A DNA stretch of 64,000 bases from Corticium candelabrum. Its lineage: Eukaryota > Porifera > Homoscleromorpha > Homosclerophorida > Plakinidae. How positions within the stretch are numbered: the stretch's first letter is position 1; each line of letters begins with the position of its first letter. This document shows, in pieces, positions 36,744 through 46,512 of this stretch. The notes under the pieces are model-generated. The model was not told the origin of the DNA, searched no databases, and saw only the letters and a program-made list of their open reading frames with translations. A program made the translations under genes and the position numbers. The stretch spans positions 8,382,618-8,446,617 of the forward strand of contig NC_085093.1 of NCBI RefSeq assembly GCF_963422355.1, given 5' to 3'.

Positions 36744-36943
36744 NNNNNNNNNNNNNNNNNNNNNNNNNNNNNNNNNNNNNNNNNNNNNNNNNNNNNNNNN
36801 NNNNNNNNNNNNNNNNNNNNNNNNNNNNNNNNNNNNNNNNNNNNNNNNNNNNNNNNNNNNNNNNNNNNNNNNNNNNNNNNNNNNNNNNNNNNNNNNNNNN
36901 NNNNNNNNNNNNNNNNNNNNNNNNNNNNNNNNNNNNNNNNNNN
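36744..36943. other. Assembly gap (200 N)
   Basis: A run of exactly 200 N. The round number suggests a fixed-size placeholder, so the true length is unknown. It borders a long GAA tract, a common cause of assembly failure. Confidence 0.99.
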
Positions 36944-37260
36944 AGAAGAAGAAGAAGAAGAAGAAGAAGAAGAAGAAGAAGAAGAAGAAGAAGAAGAAGA
37001 AGAAGAAGAAGAAGAAGAAGAAGAAGAAGAAGAAGAAGAAGAAGAAGAAGAAGAAGAAGAAGAAGAAGAAGAAGAAGAAGAAAGAAGAAGAAGAAGAAGA
37101 AGAAGAAGAAGAAGAAGAAGAAGAAGAAGAAGAAGAAGAAGAAGAAGAAGAAGAAGAAGAAGAAGAAGAAGAAGAAGAAGAAGAAGAAGAAGAAGAAGAA
37201 GAAGAAGAAGAAGAAGAAGAAGAAGAAGAAGAAGAAGAAGAAGAAGAAGAAGAAGAAGAA
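36944..37260. repeat. (GAA)n microsatellite, about 317 bp
   Basis: A nearly perfect GAA/AAG run with one extra A near 37081. Its left edge is the assembly gap, so the full length may be larger. Poly-Glu and poly-Arg frames here are artefacts. Confidence 0.98.
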
Positions 37261-37261
37261 G

Positions 37262-37405
37262 GCTATGTTTACCCAGGAATGCCCCTTCAGCCTGAGGCTG
37301 GTCTTCCAGGGGGTCCTGCTAGCCTCGCCCCAGACGCAGTGTGGATTGCAGCCCCGGATGCGCTTCCATCACCACTATGTCTGGTATGGTACCGCCTTTA
37401 TAGAC
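37262..37405 (+). mobile_element. SINE family 2 tail fragment, inverted relative to its neighbour
   Basis: The segment gcctcgccccagacgcag...gattgcagccccggatgcgc...ggtatggtaccgcc is repeated in reverse complement at about 37825-37915, making an inverted pair separated by about 415 bp. The right copy continues into a recognisable family 2 SINE, so this left copy is probably a head-less piece of the same. Confidence 0.65.
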
Positions 37406-37811
37406 GGGAGTAAGTATGTAATCAAATTCTTTAGCGCGTGTCATACTATTAGCTAGGAACTGAGCTTTCGATTGGACTTTGACGTTGTTCTAGCCTCTGT
37501 ACTTGTCTATATTGCGATTTTAGGCCGCTGTCAAGCGTTGGTAAGAGATTGCAGCTACGATAGAGAGTGTAGCGGGGAAATGGAAGATCAGAAATAGCAC
37601 TTGCGGTGCATCATACACCTTTGAACGCGTACACAGGTTCTCAGTTGAAGCTGCAATGCGTCATATGCCTCTGCTGCAATGCATTGGACTGCTGCCTACG
37701 TACTGCACGCTAATTAGCGAAGATTCCATGTGACAGTCGTTTCCTGTAATCTACTACGCCGACAAAGTACACTTGTAACTGACACTAATCATGTCCCTAG
37801 GGACATGACTA

Positions 37812-38236
37812 ACGCTGACTGCAAGGGGCGGTACCATACCAGACGTGGTGGTGGTGGTAGCGCATCCGGGGCTGCAATCCACAGTGCGTCTGGGGCGAGG
37901 CTAGGGTCCTGCAGCAGCTACCTAAGTAGGCTGCCTTCTTCCTCAGCATTTCTGCTGGTACTCTTTTATACTCCTGAGTCGAGGGAAGCATTTGTGTGAT
38001 AGTTTCTTGCTTGGGGAAATTATTAGCCTCGGCCTCCCAGACCCGTGTAGCGCCGATTCAAAATCGTCCTCCAATCGGCGGTACACGAGTCTGGAAGGCC
38101 GAGGCTAGGAAATCCGAGCGCGCAAGAGGGCCTGGTACGAGGCTAGAAAATCTGTGGCTTGAACTTGCAAACCGTCAAGGTTTCGGATGTAAACACTCCA
38201 TAAGATGACTCTAACCAACTGAGCTATTTGCACCAT
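37812..38236 (-). mobile_element. tRNA-derived SINE, family 2, copy C, with nested foldback
   Basis: Read on the minus strand: A box tagctcagttgg (plus 38215-38226), gagtcatcttatggagtg, and a B box region cttgcaagttcaagcc (plus about 38155-38170). After the interruption come atttcc, caagcaagaaactatc and gactcaggagtataaaagag. This is the order of copy B at 62.9 kb. A TAGCCTCG foldback element interrupts the SINE just inside the B box. Confidence 0.8.
38024..38107. mobile_element. 84-bp foldback MITE nested in a SINE
   Basis: The left arm, tagcctcggcctcccagacc, pairs with the right arm, ggaaggccgaggcta, and continues inward through gtgtagcgccgatt and aatcggcggtacac with only about three mismatches per 34 bp. 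The ends share TAGCCTCG with the larger MITE at 48808-49459. Another TAGCCTCG-like end (reverse) lies at about 38135-38146, so the insertion may be slightly longer. Confidence 0.8.
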
Positions 38237-38265
38237 AGATAGAGGAATGACTATCCGGGGAAAGA

Positions 38266-38845
38266 CGACGGCGGAGAGAGCGAGTCTAGATCAGAACGAT
38301 ACTAAAATGATTTTGGAAATAACCTTCTAAGCCAATCAGCGTCTTAGAACCGGAATGTCGGTTGTAAATTCTGATTGGTTTAGCAATAATTGGTTATGCT
38401 AATTAGGTGCACTAACGCTGATTGCTCGCGTGTGAAATCCTCGTGGGTGGCTAAGTGCACGCCAGAACCATGATGTGCGCACACATCTTAGTTTTAGTTT
38501 CAGCTACAGTTCTTCGATCTTTTCAAGTTTGCGGTGACAGGACATGCACAGCAGCGTCGCTAGATCGAGCCTAAGACCATCACCTTTAGATGACAAATGG
38601 TCGAGCGGTTAGACTAGCTAGCGGTCTGCCGAAGAATCAAAAGAGTCGCCGTTTCATGCCGTCCACCAAGATATCGCCGCAAGCACTGCAGACGTCTCTA
38701 CTTCGTTCGTGAGATCTCATGGCATTTACAAACAATCTGTTGATCTAGATAATACGATCCTATGCTTTTAGACTACCGTTTAGCATCGCTTTCGATAAGT
38801 ACTTCCGAAATCATTTTAGTATCGTTGTCCAGACTACGCGCCATG
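38266..38845. mobile_element. TAGCCTCG-type MITE, copy 2
   Basis: It is bounded by inverted gatactaaaatgatttt (38297) and aaatcattttagtatcg (38810). The interior matches the other copies (AAGCCAATCAGCGTC, ACCGGAATGTCGG, the GGTCGAGCGGTTAGAC tRNA-like stretch and a GTTTCATGCC B-box-like word). The outermost TAGCCTCG ends are not preserved. Confidence 0.8.
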
Positions 38846-40853
38846 CTGTACATGTAGCTGTACCTGACTTGTAACATTTTGCTTGTTCTATGCACAGTAT
38901 TTCTGCAGTCTGACAGCTTGAATTTCGGTGTGTGTGGCTGAACGACCGCGTTGTAGTTGCAAAAATCACTACAGTGTCGTCTTCAACAGAAATTTGACGC
39001 TCCACGGAACTTTGCGAAGGGGAACGTGCATAGTCCATGGCAGCGCGTCTGTTTGTCGGACGAAGCGACTGACCTGTAAGTACGCAAGTCTGGAAATCGA
39101 CACGTTGCACTTTGTTTAGAATGCATTGGAAACCATATCTGAGACGAGTGTGGGTTGGACTAAAACCTCAGTATGCAAAACATTAATTTATAAGTGACGA
39201 GATAAGTGATTACAGACAATTTAGCACTGTAATGTGCTTCTCTACTCATTTCTATCGTTATTTCTGACAAGACCTAGCAATCGCAACATGAACTTCACTG
39301 TTCTGGTAAGAACTCTTTCAAGAACGTTTGGCAATTCGTCCATTGTCTGTGCAAGGTTGCCATTTACGACAAATCGCAAATACTGCTCGGTGAGCGACGG
39401 TGACTGCATTAATTATAAGGGCGTGGCACATTCCTCTAGAGCCGGACAGTCTAGATAAAACACATGGATTAATAGCAGGTGAGCTCAAAGTCCATTACAA
39501 GAAGGAGTCTCAGCACTAATACTCAGGAATGAAAACCGATTCGACCTAAATTTTAGTCTACGAGTTACCGTGACACCGCCTAGTATATGGCTCATCGCTG
39601 TAGTAAAGAGAGTGAAGCATCCAGACAGAAAACAGCAAGAAAGAGAAAAGAAAGCGCGCAAACAATAGACAAGTAACATCTTTCTGGAAATATTGACTCC
39701 AATATATAGTTTTGGAACACTGGACGGTGGGCCGGGAACAGCAGCGCTGAGGAGTACCTAAAGTAACACTCTGCCGGTCTTGCAAATCGTCTTGAGACAT
39801 TGAAAGAAAGATCGAGAATGAGGCAAGCTTTTAGAAAGAAAGAACTTTCAATCACTCTTCAGCGCTGCAGTTCCCAAGTCATCATAAACAAATTGTCACG
39901 CATATCACCAGCTCAATTAAAATTTTAATTAATAATTAATTAATTAAGTTGATGAGAACATGCATTTACGACAAATTTAAAGACGTCCAAAGTAGCGTTC
40001 ACTAGATTGAAATTATGTATTCTGAACTACAGAGTCTAGAGAAACGCTACGCCGATTTTGCATCACAAACCATAAGTTATCCCAGCCACGCCCTATGCCA
40101 CTTACTAAGTCACGTGACTTTTTACAAAGTCCCATTTCTTCTGTCTCATACAGTACAGTAGCTTTTCGAAACTATGTCTTAGTCTCGCGTTTCCATCCAT
40201 GCCCAGTTGATTGACCACGGCGCTCCTGGTCGTTTTATTTGATTCTGTGTTTGTCACTAGACTAATTCGTTGGTATGTATTCTTTTGTAACAATTAGATT
40301 ATTTGTATTTTCCGGCCAGCAATTTAGCAGAAAATTTGGAGGGAGAACTATAAGAAAAATGGTGTTTAAATTCAACTGTTTAATTGACTGCAGAATATTG
40401 ATAAGAACAATCAAGTGCTGGACATGTAGATGCATGATTCCTAGATACCAACGTACTTTACAAAATGATAATTCTGTTCTATGTCATCATACGTAAGGTA
40501 GCGGCAGTGTACTAGCTAAAATGAACGCTAAATGTTGGGCACATGGTAGTTGATTGCGATAATTATGCATACATAAATAGATAATTACTGATGATCATGG
40601 ATCCAGTTGATTTGCTGCTAAACATGCTTGTGGTGGATGTGCCAGCCGTCCTTCAGTGTATCAACCGTTCTCCATCTTCCGCAATTCAAACACTACAATG
40701 AATACAAGCACAAAACAATTTAGAGGGGCAGTGATTATCTAATAATTTTAATTAAGGGATGCATGTAATCAAACTCACACTCTGTCCACGGAACATGTTG
40801 TAAAAGAAACAAAGAAGATCAATAATTGAAACAAACGAAATTGATTAGAACTG
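38846..40853. other. Intergenic stretch, no confident gene
   Basis: I see only short frames. One, from an ATG at 39287 (+), encodes a 56-residue Arg/Ser-rich sequence beginning MNFTVLVRTLSRTFG. It looks a little like a mitochondrial presequence, but no spliced continuation is found. The 3' UTR of the minus-strand gene at 40854 probably extends into 40600-40853. Confidence 0.4.
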
Positions 40854-41522
40854 CTAGATAAATTTTTCATAAACAGTATTGACCTGTGGTAATCCTGCAT
40901 CTCTCCAACTTCTGCCTCTTGCTGGAGACGGTTCACGGATGCCTGACGCCCGCACGGAGCATTTCATACAAGACGATGGTGAAATGGCTCCAGCACTGAA
41001 TGAACGTCGTGAGAAGAGGCCTCTACTGTAGTGCGGCACGGCACTTCCTGCTCCAGTTGCAAGCCGGTAAGATCCCATGAGAGAAATGGATCCAGCACTT
41101 TGGGCACGAGAGTACGAGTAGCCACGAGGTCGCTTGTGTCCTATCGGAATCTGCTTGGCCCACCTTTCGGAAAACGAGCGAATGACTCGTCTTTCAAAAT
41201 GGTCCATTTCTTGACGCTCTTTTTCTAACTGTTCCTGCTGAGTCTTCAATTCTGCGGCTATCCGGCGCCTATTCTCAATAATGCGGTGGCGTTGCGACTG
41301 GTGCAAGCTCTTAGTAAATTCTTTGTACTCTGTCTTGTTCAATAGTGTGTCTTCAGGTAGCCTGATGCTTCTGGCTGAGGTTGCAAGTGATACATCGTTC
41401 AGTGTAGATTCCGAGTAGCTCGTCAACTTGACCCTTTCCGCCTTCTCGTTCTCTGTTTCGCTTATTGGAGTTAAATAGTTCTCTTGCTCGGGTATGCAAT
41501 CCCCTGAAACGGGAGAGATCAT
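40854..41522 (-). CDS. Unrecognised 222-residue protein with central coiled coil
   Basis: A single open frame with an ATG at 41522. The N-terminal ~60 residues are acidic and Ser/Thr-rich. Residues ~65-130 are a strongly charged helix (ENRRRIAAELKTQQ, LEKERQEMDHFERRVI) ending in SFSERWAKQIP. The C-terminal ~90 residues are basic and rich in Ser, Arg and Gly, with repeated RxxSAG words (SRAQSAG, RRSFSAG) that could be phosphorylation sites. There is no signal peptide and no membrane segment. I do not recognise a family. The start lies 134 bp from the divergent SLC15 start, so the two likely share a promoter region. Confidence 0.65.
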   Translation of the reverse strand: MISPVSGDCIPEQENYLTPISETENEKAERVKLTSYSESTLNDVSLATSARSIRLPEDTLLNKTEYKEFTKSLHQSQRHRIIENRRRIAAELKTQQEQLEKERQEMDHFERRVIRSFSERWAKQIPIGHKRPRGYSYSRAQSAGSISLMGSYRLATGAGSAVPHYSRGLFSRRSFSAGAISPSSCMKCSVRASGIREPSPARGRSWRDAGLPQVNTVYEKFI

Positions 41523-41656
41523 TTGGAGCTCTCTACTAAGTACTAATTAGCGAGGAGTGGTCAACAAAGATGTGCACGTGACATGCTCACGCGACGAACA
41601 ATGGACGCGAGAAGGTGAAGCAGTACAGCTGTTGCATTTGTACGACTGCTTTTGTA
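41523..41656. promoter_or_regulatory. Putative bidirectional promoter with CACGTG E-box
   Basis: 134 bp between two divergent start codons. It contains CACGTGAC (41575-41582). CACGTG is the E-box core, and CACGTGAC matches 8 of 10 bases of the CLEAR element bound by TFEB-type factors at lysosomal genes. SLC15A3/A4-type transporters are lysosomal in mammals, so the match is suggestive. There is no TATA box. Confidence 0.4.
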
Positions 41657-44600
41657 ATGCCTCGTGTTCTTGAATGTAGAAGTCTGATGAGCGATCAGGA
41701 AGAGCAAGCAGGGCAAGCGGGTTCTGCTAGCAAACGTAAGTATCCTTGGAAGGCGATGGCGTTTCTGATGGCAGCTGCAGCTACACAGAGGTTGAGGCTG
41801 TCGTTTCTTTGCTACTTTGTGTTCTTTACCTGTCTAGTATTGTTACGTAGTTACGCGTCATCCGGCCTTCAAGCAGTTCTTGAGCTCTACTTTACAACGT
41901 TTCTGTTGAAATCTACTTTGCCCTCATCTAGTAATCTTAGAATCAGCAAACTGGCGAGTACGTCTTTCAACATTTGGGTCGGAATAATGGACATGGCGTC
42001 GCTGTCTGCAGGATTTCTTGCTGATCTTGTGCTAGGTAAATTTAAATTAATTAAAAGTATCCAAAGCTATATTTACAGTAGTTGTTTTTAATTAACTAAT
42101 AACTAATTGTTATATTTATGACCACAGGAAACTGCAAAACACAAATTATATCAAACTTTCTCAATTGTGCTGGAGTTAGTTTGCTTATGTTTTCTACTTG
42201 GCAATTACTTGCCAGTAGTCAGGAAACAGGTCCCACAACACATCCAGATCTCAACATGAACTCAACCTCTACAACCAACGGCGCTCTTGATCTGACTTTG
42301 GCATCAATTGGTTTACTGGTAAGTGCAAATTTATTATCTAATTATGATGTAAGCTGTTTGATATATTTTTGTAGTCCTTAGCTATAGGCTATGGCCAGCT
42401 GTCAGCAATACAGAGTGTGTTTGTTGGTGATCAGTTTAGTGATACGCAGGTGCAGTGCCATAACTACTTCCGTATTTCTTCTCTATCAAGTAGTGCTTCT
42501 TGTTACAGCAAGAAGCCAAGCTACACAGCTTTAGCTGGTACTACTTGTTTCTTAATGTGGGCAGTTTACTGTCAGAATCTGGAGCTCCAATTCTTCGTCA
42601 GACATTTAATTTTTTAATTTGTTACTCAACTGTGGCAGGTCAATCACACAATACTACAGATCTACTAATTTTATAAAAGGACTGAATACTAAGTCGACTT
42701 ACATTTTCGTTTAGGAACTGTTTTTCTCTCAACAGTTTGCTTTTTCCTTGGACTTCCATCTTATCGAAAAGTTGCGTTAGTGAAAAAGGAAGACAGAGAG
42801 GACGTAAACAAGTAATGAAAGGAATAGTTATGTTTAATAGTATGCAATGTTGTAGACTATAGATGAGTCTGAAAGTCTTCTTGGAGGTACCAACAGGTGT
42901 GCTCTTGACAAATGCACACAAGATGAATCGACTAGAAGCAGATGGTGCAAGATAATGTCAACATTACGAGAACTGCAAGGAATTGTAAAAGTTTTCACAC
43001 CACTTATTGTTTACTGGATGCTTTTCTACCAACAAAATTCTACTTGGGTGCTGCAAGGTGGCAGGATGAACTGCTATTTTGGAAATCTGCATGTTCCACC
43101 AGGCATGAATTGCTTTGTCACCTCTGATAGAACTTTGGTACAAATACTGCTGTTATACAGATCTGATGCCAAGCTTTAATGATGTGCTTGTAATATGTTT
43201 AATTCCACTCTTGGACTACTTGATATATCCACATATCGAGCGTGTTATGGGCTTCAAAGTGATGCCACTGCACAAGGTGCATCAGGGTATACAAGGAAAA
43301 TTGTATTATAATGGTTTTGTATTAATCTCTATGCTAGATTGGAAGTGGCATGGTTTGTGCTGCCCTTGCTTTTGTATTGGCTGGTTTGTTGGAACTTTAC
43401 ATTGTAGTACCAGAAGTTGATTGCAGAGGAGGTGTGAGTTTGGCATGGCAGGTGCCACAGTACATTCTTATTTCATTCGCTGAAGTTCTGGTTGCAATCT
43501 CTGGTCTGGAGTTTGCATACTCTCAAGCACCAGATAATCTCAGGTTAGCATTTTGATTCGAGTTGTTCTTGCTGGAGCAGTGGATCTAGAGGTGGGCCAG
43601 GGAAGACACATGTAGTACTCTTGCTCTCTTAAAAGCATTGTTTAATTGTTGGGATACACAAAGTGCAGCTAGTGTATCTGTCACAGTTTGTGCCATCCAG
43701 AATGACGTCATTCTGAAATGACAACCTTTAGTTTGTTTGTGACCAGGGTTTCCCTCAGAGGGGAATACTTATAGGGGGAGAAACGCCCCTTTAGCTGGCT
43801 ATGTTTTGCTTTCAATTCATTCTTTCATGGTACTATTATGTTGAAATGGTGTGCACCAAGCCAAATGTTCACATGCTAGTTTATGAGGCATGCACAAAAC
43901 GTATCACCACTATTTATAGGTTTCATATTGGGATTCAGATCAAGGACCTCCTCTATGTGACTTTGACTTTGAAAGAGCTGTATCCCGTTGGTCAATTGAT
44001 CAGAAATGGAAACTAAGCTGTAGGAACATGATCACCTGTAGGCCACACTTGCTACATACGGCTTCTGGAATTCAATAAGATAATGGATTGGTAATTGTAT
44101 CAATCACGCACCCTCATTTGAGGTGATGTCTGGGGGAACCCTGCTTGTGTACATGTGTTTTTGTGTGCTTGTAAACTTGCAGTCATTGCTGCACACAACA
44201 TGTGATGTGTGTACTGCACAATACACGCATTGGCATGAGGAAAGTGGGAAATGTTGTAACAATCTAGCAACCTTTGTTGCAAGATGTGTTGCAAGCTTTG
44301 ATGTTGCTACCTATATGAGACACACATGAACCTTCATGTCGCATTTGTCTCCTATTCTCTGTGTATAGGTACATTTGCACATGTAGGGGTGATTTCTTAG
44401 GACAGAACTACTGACTGCAGCCAAACCATCTATAGGAGTTTAATTAATTAAAACTTGTTGTCAAGTAAAAGAATTTGACAACCATGAATGGGGGAGTGGG
44501 AAACATGTTGCCTTGTCTGGATCTGCTACTACCATACTCGCTTGATTATTACCCCACCCCATGGTTGGCCAGAGTAAAAAAGTCAGGTATGAGATGGAGC

Positions 44601-45218
44601 CTTTCTAAAAATTAACACTATAAAGTTGGCAATTGGCAGAAGTGATTGATTAATTAACTTAAACTGTATGCTGCTACACTAAAAGGTAGAGCTTCAACCA
44701 CTGCCACTACCTAAAATATAGAAACCTAATCTTCTGGTATATGAGTCATCAATTACATTCAGATGTGGTGGGCATGCAGGCATGCGCAAGTTGAAGAAAT
44801 ATTAGCATTACTAAAGGCACAAATCTAGCAAACACAAATCTAGCAAACAGTTACTGTGGAAAGTGCCAATTAGCAATTAAAGGACTAAGCGGTGAGAGCA
44901 TTGGTCAAAGTCAGGGCTGGGTAGTCTCGCATAGCCACACGAGACTAGGGCTGGAGACTACTTGAGCCCTAGGGTAATAATCAAGGGAGTATGGTATTTA
45001 AATGTGTTGGCAAAATTCAGCTTGCTTATTGTATTTGTTGTAGAAACATTGTCACTGCATTGTGGTGTATTTCACAAGCATTTGGAACTGCACTTATGGC
45101 TGGTCTTGTTGAAATAACAATACCCAGACAATGGCAATTTTTTGTTTATGCAGCTTTGATGTCACTTTTGATTGTTGTATCAGCTGCTTGGAACCGGAAC
45201 TACAAATACAGAATATGA
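41657..45218 (+). CDS. SLC15/POT-family peptide or histidine transporter
   Basis: Nine exons join in phase: 41657-42035, 42128-42318, 42375-42449, 42509-42638, 42715-42803, 42856-43102, 43161-43276, 43338-43543 and 45044-45218. They give about 535 residues (SLC15A4 is about 577). POT landmarks are GFLADLVLG after TM2-3, AIGYGQLSAIQSVFVGDQFS (family form IG.GG..P.....GDQF), the SWYYLFLNVGSLLSESGAPI helix, YWMLFYQQNSTWVLQ (TM7 region) and WQVPQYILISFAEVL...GLEFAYSQAP, the PTR2 signature near the C terminus. It should be a multi-pass membrane carrier, probably in the endolysosome or plasma membrane. The TM1 ExxER motif seems to read AATQR. A second in-frame ATG (41687) is the alternative start. 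The sixth intron uses a GC donor. The 1.5 kb last intron contrasts with the short others. Confidence 0.88.
43544..45043 (+). other. Last intron of the SLC15 gene
   Basis: 1.5 kb bounded by gttagc and ttgtag. AT-rich with no recognisable mobile element or gene. A direct repeat caaatctagcaaacac occurs twice at about 44820-44850. Confidence 0.6.
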
Positions 45219-45880
45219 AAATGAAGTTAAGTTGAGCATTTGAGCATGTAATGTTGGGTCAGATCATACATATTGAAACAACAGCATTTTGATCTGGGAG
45301 TAATAGTATTTATGGTGCCAATTTGTATGAACAATTACTGAGTTTCAAGGTTACTCAGTACTGGCTACTGTAATTTATGAGAAGCAGACGTGCTTGTATA
45401 TACACAATATTTAAATTCTGAGTATATTATATTGTCTTGTTTTTTTTCAGTTGTTGAGTCCATTATGGCCGTTTTGAAATTTTTGTTATATTGATCGAGC
45501 CAGAGAGTTTATAAGAAGTGAACAGTATGTAATTGATTGCTATTTATGAAGAGTATTGTCTCTAAATTAAATAACAGTGTTCAAACATGCTTCAGCATAT
45601 CCTGCACAGTTTCATCAAACAACAGCCTTGCTGCACACGCTTTTATTACACCAAATTGCCAATAACACTCACCTTGTACTATGATTTAGACCATGAGTTA
45701 AAATGACCGAAAACTGTCATGACCATAGCCACTTTTGATCTCGTTCTGCACCTCCAGACGTATAGGGTTGGAAAACACAACGTCTTTCTAATAGATGTGG
45801 ACTACGCATGCTCGGACTATCCAACACGCATGCTTGTTGATTGATCTCACCGCGACGCCTGCGTGCAGTCTATACACCTC

Positions 45881-46432
45881 ATGTCACGCAAAGCTCTCAC
45901 TGATGTGGGTCCTCGAGTGTATGCAGCAGAGAGAGTCGTTGGAAAGCGATATCGCCGAGTGAGTCAAGGTTTAGCCTACTGCTTGCTACAAGAGAGCGTC
46001 ATTTGGAGTTCTGTGGTTTCAGAATCGCACCGAATATCTTGTCAAGTGGCGTGGCTGGTCGTACAAGTGAGTGGTCTTGGCCACTGTTGTTATGGTCATC
46101 TCACCTGGGTTTTTACGGTAGGCACAATACATGGGAACCTCAAGAGAACATCCTGGATGGGCGGCTGTTAGAGAGCTTCCATCAGAGGTAGAGAGTTTAC
46201 GAATTGTTTTTCATCTGGACTGTTCGGGTATACTCTAGCTAGATTACTCTGAACTCTCGCTGTTTGTACAGTACGTGTACTAATGTATGTGGTAGAGTAC
46301 GTGGTGTAATGATGCGTTTTTTCTTTCAGAGTTGCAAAGAGGAAACTGCTGGCTGAGCAGAGAGCTAATAGCGCTCAAGTACCAGTTCGTCGGGTTCGCG
46401 AGCGAAAGCTTAGAAGACGCGTCACTAATACA
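45881..46432 (+). CDS. Polycomb-class chromodomain protein (CBX-type), first four coding exons
   Basis: Exons 45881-45958, 46023-46066, 46122-46187 and 46330-46432 join in phase into 97 residues. Residues ~12-62 form a chromodomain: RVYAAERVVGKRYRR, NRTEYLVKWRGWSYK, HNTWEPQENILDGRLLESF. Tyr14, Trp35 and Trp38 occupy the aromatic-cage positions that bind trimethyl-lysine. The AAE start and the ENILD.RLL..F ending are typical of Polycomb (CBX2/4/6/7/8) rather than HP1 proteins. The following basic stretch (RVAKRKLLAEQ, VRRVRERKLRRR) resembles the AT-hook/basic region after the Pc chromodomain. The protein reads H3K27me3 and is part of PRC1 in animals. Exon 4 ends in phase 0 at a gtaggt donor. 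The next exon is probably at 63774. The C-terminal Pc box lies outside the window. Confidence 0.92.
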
Positions 46433-46512
46433 GTAGGTTTTAGTCACGTTATCTAAAATAGTTTGTCTTGTGTATTGTATATGTCTACTTTATCTATCTA
46501 TCTCTTTATATA

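Noticed and set aside
36741..37295. Frame of N-derived unknown residues followed by poly-Glu and poly-Arg
   Set aside because: It crosses the assembly gap and the GAA tract; not a gene.
39287..39458. Small mitochondrial-like protein
   Set aside because: Only a weak presequence-like N terminus; no continuation exon or homologue recognised.
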